From: Promethearchaeota archaeon
GTDB lineage: Archaea > Asgardarchaeota > Lokiarchaeia > Sigyniarchaeales > SOKP01
Length of the DNA: 64,000 nt
Direction of reading: 5' to 3'
NCBI GenBank assembly: GCA_011364975.1
Contig: RDOE01000006.1
Span: 1 to 64,000, forward strand
A program made the translations under genes and the position numbers. Below, one piece after another: positions 61,498-64,000 of the stretch (its first letter is position 1; every line of letters begins with the position of its first letter). Below the pieces are notes generated by a model that saw only the letters and a list, made by a program, of their open reading frames with translations, was not told where the DNA came from and did not search any database.

Positions 61498-63150
61498 GTG
61501 GCAGTAGTCTATATGAAAAAGTTGGAGGAAGAACCTGAAACCTATGATTCTAAATTTACGACGCTAACAAAAGGTGTTAATATAGACGTTCAGAGTTGGA
61601 TCCTGGAAAAGTTTGATACCAGTCAGTCAATTTTAGACATTGGCTGTGGTCCCGGTACTTTAGCAAAAAAATTAGCTTTAATGGGAAATAAAGTCAAAGC
61701 AATCGATATCAATTTCAAAATGATTAAATACGCGATAGATAATTATCCAACTGAAAAGGAAGTCGATCTCTTATACCAAATCGGATCATTTGAAAATCTA
61801 CAGGAGAATTCTGAGCTTTATGACACCGTAATCAGCACATTTATGATTTCAGAGTTAAATCAAATAGAACAACAAATCTTTTTAAGAACAGTGTGGAAAT
61901 TAATTAAAAATAATGGAAGGTTAATAATCGCTGCGGAATTTATACCATCTGGTTTGTGGAAAATTATCTTTAAATTGAAACGATGGTGGTTTAAAAAGAA
62001 GATACATCGACTACGGTTAAGAGGAACTCATATTATTAAACATTTTTTAGACTACCTAAACCCGATAGGATTTGAGATTATGTCTGAAAAACACTGGAAT
62101 CATGGATCCATTAAGGCATTAGAATTGAAAAAGATCCAAAATAACGAGAACAATGAACCAGGATATTATCGGCCTAAAACTAAAAAATTTACTGGTTTCA
62201 AATCTCAAATTAGAATATATCGTTGTCTTTTTACAGGGCAAGTGGATAGAGTGCCAATAGAACCTGGCCTTTATAGAAGCGGTAACCCTACTGAGGAGTC
62301 TCCTATTGTTGTTACAGCTAATTATGAATATACGTATATAAAAGTTATGCGTGATCTTAGAGATTTGGACGCTTGGGTTTTATGCGTTGATTCAAATGGT
62401 ATAAATGTTTGGTGTGCCGCCCGAGGTAATGATTTTGGCAATAAGCAATTAATCGACGCGGTTAATGGAAGTGGAATTGACAAGATTTCGAAAAATAACA
62501 AATTAATTCTTCCACAATTGTCCGCTGGAGGGATATCAATTCCAAAATTAGCTAAGAATTTTCCATTTAAAATTGTATATGGCCCTGTTTGGTCTAAACA
62601 TTTGAAAAAATTTATAGAAAATCGTCCGATAAAAAAACCAGATTCGATGAAACTCGCAAAATTCACATTTTCCCATAGGATCAGAGCTGGAATCACTCAC
62701 ACAACATTCTTATTTCGTAAGATCTTTTTATATCCTCTTTTAGTTTTGTTGCTTTCACTTTTAATACTCAATCAAATTGACAAGTTATGGTGGATTGGAG
62801 AATTAGCAATATGGATAACTTTTTCAAATGCTGTTATAGCAATTTTTTTCCCCTTATCTAAATTTACAAGGAATTTTATAATAAAAAGTTTATTTTTTGG
62901 AATTTTAAATTTGATACTTTTTAGCTTTATTACTTGGTGGATTCATAATTCGCTCATATTTATGTTAACAAATACAGGAATACTTTTTTGGATAAGTTTT
63001 TTTTCTACTATGTCATTTAGTGGATACACGATGGCTACAAATCCAAGAGAAATTCAAAATGAATATCCCATCTTCCGGAAAATAAATATTAGTCTAATAG
63101 TAATTGTGATAATTTTATTAGGATTAAATATAATATTTTTCATAAATTAA
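61498..63150 (+). CDS. hgcA: SAM methyltransferase fused to HgcA-like corrinoid membrane protein
   Basis: Residues 1-about 212 form a class I methyltransferase (LDIGCGPGTLAKKLA at 46-60, then AIDINFKMIKYA and LIIAAEFIPSG). Residues about 225-400 are the HgcA/CFeSP corrinoid-binding domain with the cap-helix motif NVWCAARGNDFG (Cys306; canonical HgcA has NVWCAAGKG-FG, so GK is changed to RG) and ILPQLSAGGISIPKL followed by FKIVYGPVWSKHL. Residues about 408-550 hold five membrane helices with MSFSGYTMATNPREI. HgcA carries a methyl group to Hg(II). Start GTG at 61498; an ATG at 61513 is possible. hgcB follows, 36 bases downstream. Confidence 0.85.
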   Translation: MAVVYMKKLEEEPETYDSKFTTLTKGVNIDVQSWILEKFDTSQSILDIGCGPGTLAKKLALMGNKVKAIDINFKMIKYAIDNYPTEKEVDLLYQIGSFENLQENSELYDTVISTFMISELNQIEQQIFLRTVWKLIKNNGRLIIAAEFIPSGLWKIIFKLKRWWFKKKIHRLRLRGTHIIKHFLDYLNPIGFEIMSEKHWNHGSIKALELKKIQNNENNEPGYYRPKTKKFTGFKSQIRIYRCLFTGQVDRVPIEPGLYRSGNPTEESPIVVTANYEYTYIKVMRDLRDLDAWVLCVDSNGINVWCAARGNDFGNKQLIDAVNGSGIDKISKNNKLILPQLSAGGISIPKLAKNFPFKIVYGPVWSKHLKKFIENRPIKKPDSMKLAKFTFSHRIRAGITHTTFLFRKIFLYPLLVLLLSLLILNQIDKLWWIGELAIWITFSNAVIAIFFPLSKFTRNFIIKSLFFGILNLILFSFITWWIHNSLIFMLTNTGILFWISFFSTMSFSGYTMATNPREIQNEYPIFRKINISLIVIVIILLGLNIIFFIN

Positions 63151-63186
63151 CAATAAATAATATAATTATAATTAATGGTGATGAGA

Positions 63187-63510
63187 ATGGTTGAAGCAAA
63201 TAATAATGCTTGTTGTAATACGAACACATTAGATAATATTCTTAATGTTCTAAATATAAGAATTATGATAAAAGAGCCCGAATGTACGGGTTGCGGACTA
63301 TGTGCTGAAATTTGTCCATTTGGATTACCTAAATCCAATGGGAATGGCAAATTTGAGATACCACATCCAGAATTATGCACCGAATGTAGTGCGTGTCAAC
63401 GAAATTGTCCTGTAAATGCCATTATATTAAATGAACAGAAAGGATGTGGATGTTTATGGAATGCTCGCCAAGCGGTCAAAAACAAACAAAACCAATGTAA
63501 TTGCTCGTAA
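63187..63510 (+). CDS. hgcB: HgcB-like ferredoxin
   Basis: A 107-residue ferredoxin with two 4Fe-4S motifs, CTGCGLCAEICP and CTECSACQRNCPVNAI, and the C-terminal features GCGCLWNARQAV and NQCNCS (Cys pairs), which match the vicinal cysteines of HgcB that are thought to bind Hg(II) or pass electrons to the corrinoid. GGTGAT at 63177-63182 and a four-base spacer choose the ATG at 63187; the ATG at 63175 is less likely. Pair with the HgcA-like gene. Confidence 0.88.
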   Translation: MVEANNNACCNTNTLDNILNVLNIRIMIKEPECTGCGLCAEICPFGLPKSNGNGKFEIPHPELCTECSACQRNCPVNAIILNEQKGCGCLWNARQAVKNKQNQCNCS

Positions 63511-63543
63511 ATAACTAAAAAACAAAGATAGAATGGTGATTTA

Positions 63544-63819
63544 ATGGCTCAACAGAACAATAAGTTGAAGGTAGATATATATGTTCCTTTAGATGCATGT
63601 GCCTGTGAGTGGGATAAGTTCATGAATCGAGTATTTGAGGCAATTACACCTTTCATAAAATATATAAAATATGATACTAAAAATTTAAATTCCGATGAAG
63701 CTCGTAATCTTAATCTACATGGAAATTGTATTGTTGTCGATGGTCAGAGAAAATTTACCGCGGCTTATCTTTTAAAAAAGGAATTGCCTAATATTTTACG
63801 GGAAAAAGGGATTATTTAA
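63544..63819 (+). CDS. Thioredoxin-fold-like small protein
   Basis: The 91 residues read as a small thioredoxin-like fold: KVDIYVPLDACACEWDKFMNRVFEAI (part), where CAC takes the place of the CxxC pair, then IKYIKYDTKNLNSDEARNL and IVVDGQRKFTAAYLLKKEL. Such proteins may handle thiol-bound metal or reduce a partner. GGTGAT at 63535-63540 precedes the ATG. Position next to hgcB suggests a role with arsenic or mercury, by association only. Confidence 0.65.
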   Translation: MAQQNNKLKVDIYVPLDACACEWDKFMNRVFEAITPFIKYIKYDTKNLNSDEARNLNLHGNCIVVDGQRKFTAAYLLKKELPNILREKGII

Positions 63820-63857
63820 ATTATTTAAAATTAATTTAGGTTTTGGAGGTAAAAATT

Positions 63858-64000
63858 ATTAAAAAGATTCATTTTGAAATCAGCTTACCTATAAAAGGGC
63901 TTCAGCAAGGTAAAAAGTATGACATCAATATTAGAGATGAGGGAACATTTTTAGAAGCTTTAGCTCTAGTTGATAAAGTAGAAATGGAGGCACCTGAAGG
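63858..64000 (+). CDS. Truncated gene at the window edge, possible ATT start
   Basis: The frame is open to the end of the window and encodes KKIHFEISLPIKGLQQGKKY-type sequence, an alternating strand pattern followed by DEGTFLEALALVDK. GGAGGT at 63845-63850 and a seven-base spacer precede ATT at 63858; a TTG at 63843 overlaps the Shine-Dalgarno and would be a standard alternative. Too short to assign; a small beta-grasp or strand-helix domain is possible. It continues the hgcAB operon. Confidence 0.45.
   Translation, partial: MKKIHFEISLPIKGLQQGKKYDINIRDEGTFLEALALVDKVEMEAPE

Noticed and set aside
1-64000. CRISPR arrays, IS elements or integrase genes
   Set aside because: No regularly spaced repeats, cas genes, transposases or integrases were seen, although tRNA genes are present as possible target sites.

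Overview
The window is AT-rich DNA from an archaeon, most likely an Asgard archaeon (Promethearchaeota, Lokiarchaeia-like). The archaeal part rests on ribosomal proteins L31e, L39e, S19e and LX/L18Ae, aIF6, prefoldin alpha, Sec61 gamma, FtsY, the RNase P protein Rpp21, Nep1/Emg1, a PDCD5-type protein and intron-bearing archaeal tRNAs. The Asgard part is inferred from a Roadblock protein next to a longin-like protein, a Ras-superfamily GTPase, and many family-restricted small proteins with membrane segments and zinc ribbons. Where a Shine-Dalgarno motif is visible it is usually GGTGAT, 3-4 nt before the start codon.

Layout. 1-10 kb is mainly the conserved archaeal translation and secretion neighbourhood: secE, ftsY, pfdA, LX, aIF6, L31e, L39e, PDCD5 and S19e on the minus strand, then a CRM-domain RNA binder, Rpp21 and Nep1 on the plus strand. 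10-15 kb holds tRNA-Gly, alkylation-repair genes (Ogt, AlkD-like), an SPL-type radical SAM gene behind an interleaved inverted-repeat element, an intron-containing tRNA-Phe and an AidB-like acyl-CoA dehydrogenase. 16.7-22.5 kb carries homologues of a Thermotoga-type inositol route (IolG, IolM, IolO, IolN families and a GPH transporter); UxuA and an SDR fructuronate reductase at 42-44 kb could complete it to KDG. 22.6-34 kb is Asgard accessory material: paired zinc-ribbon membrane proteins, Roadblock and longin proteins, four SCP2-type paralogues, tRNA-Arg and tRNA-Asp with unusual introns, a U32 peptidase and an M48 protease. 34-50 kb is mixed metabolism and repair: CoA transferase-GNAT fusion, MutY, radical SAM, TatD, ThyA-like, MoaD-like, two CTP-transferase-like membrane proteins, Maf and RimK. 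51-58 kb has a Ras-like GTPase pair and a divergent SMC / kleisin / ScpB operon with a degenerate AAA protein. 59-64 kb is an arsenic and corrinoid cluster: ArsR, DUF166, ACR3, a methyltransferase-HgcA fusion, HgcB, a thioredoxin-like protein and a truncated final gene.

Main points of interest. (1) A single polypeptide joining a class I SAM methyltransferase to an HgcA-like corrinoid membrane protein, followed by HgcB and placed in an ars operon. (2) Several conserved genes (S19e, TatD, the SMC protein, an unknown gene at 33.4 kb and perhaps the last gene) whose homology- or SD-supported 5' ends carry ATT, ATA or ACG instead of ATG, GTG or TTG. (3) An interleaved double inverted repeat with an alternative pairing at 11.15-11.25 kb that could act as a pseudoknot or RNA switch. 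(4) Three of four tRNA genes with introns outside position 37/38, including one in the T-loop of tRNA-Asp. (5) The inositol-to-KDG gene set. All functional assignments come from reading motifs by eye; no database search was run.
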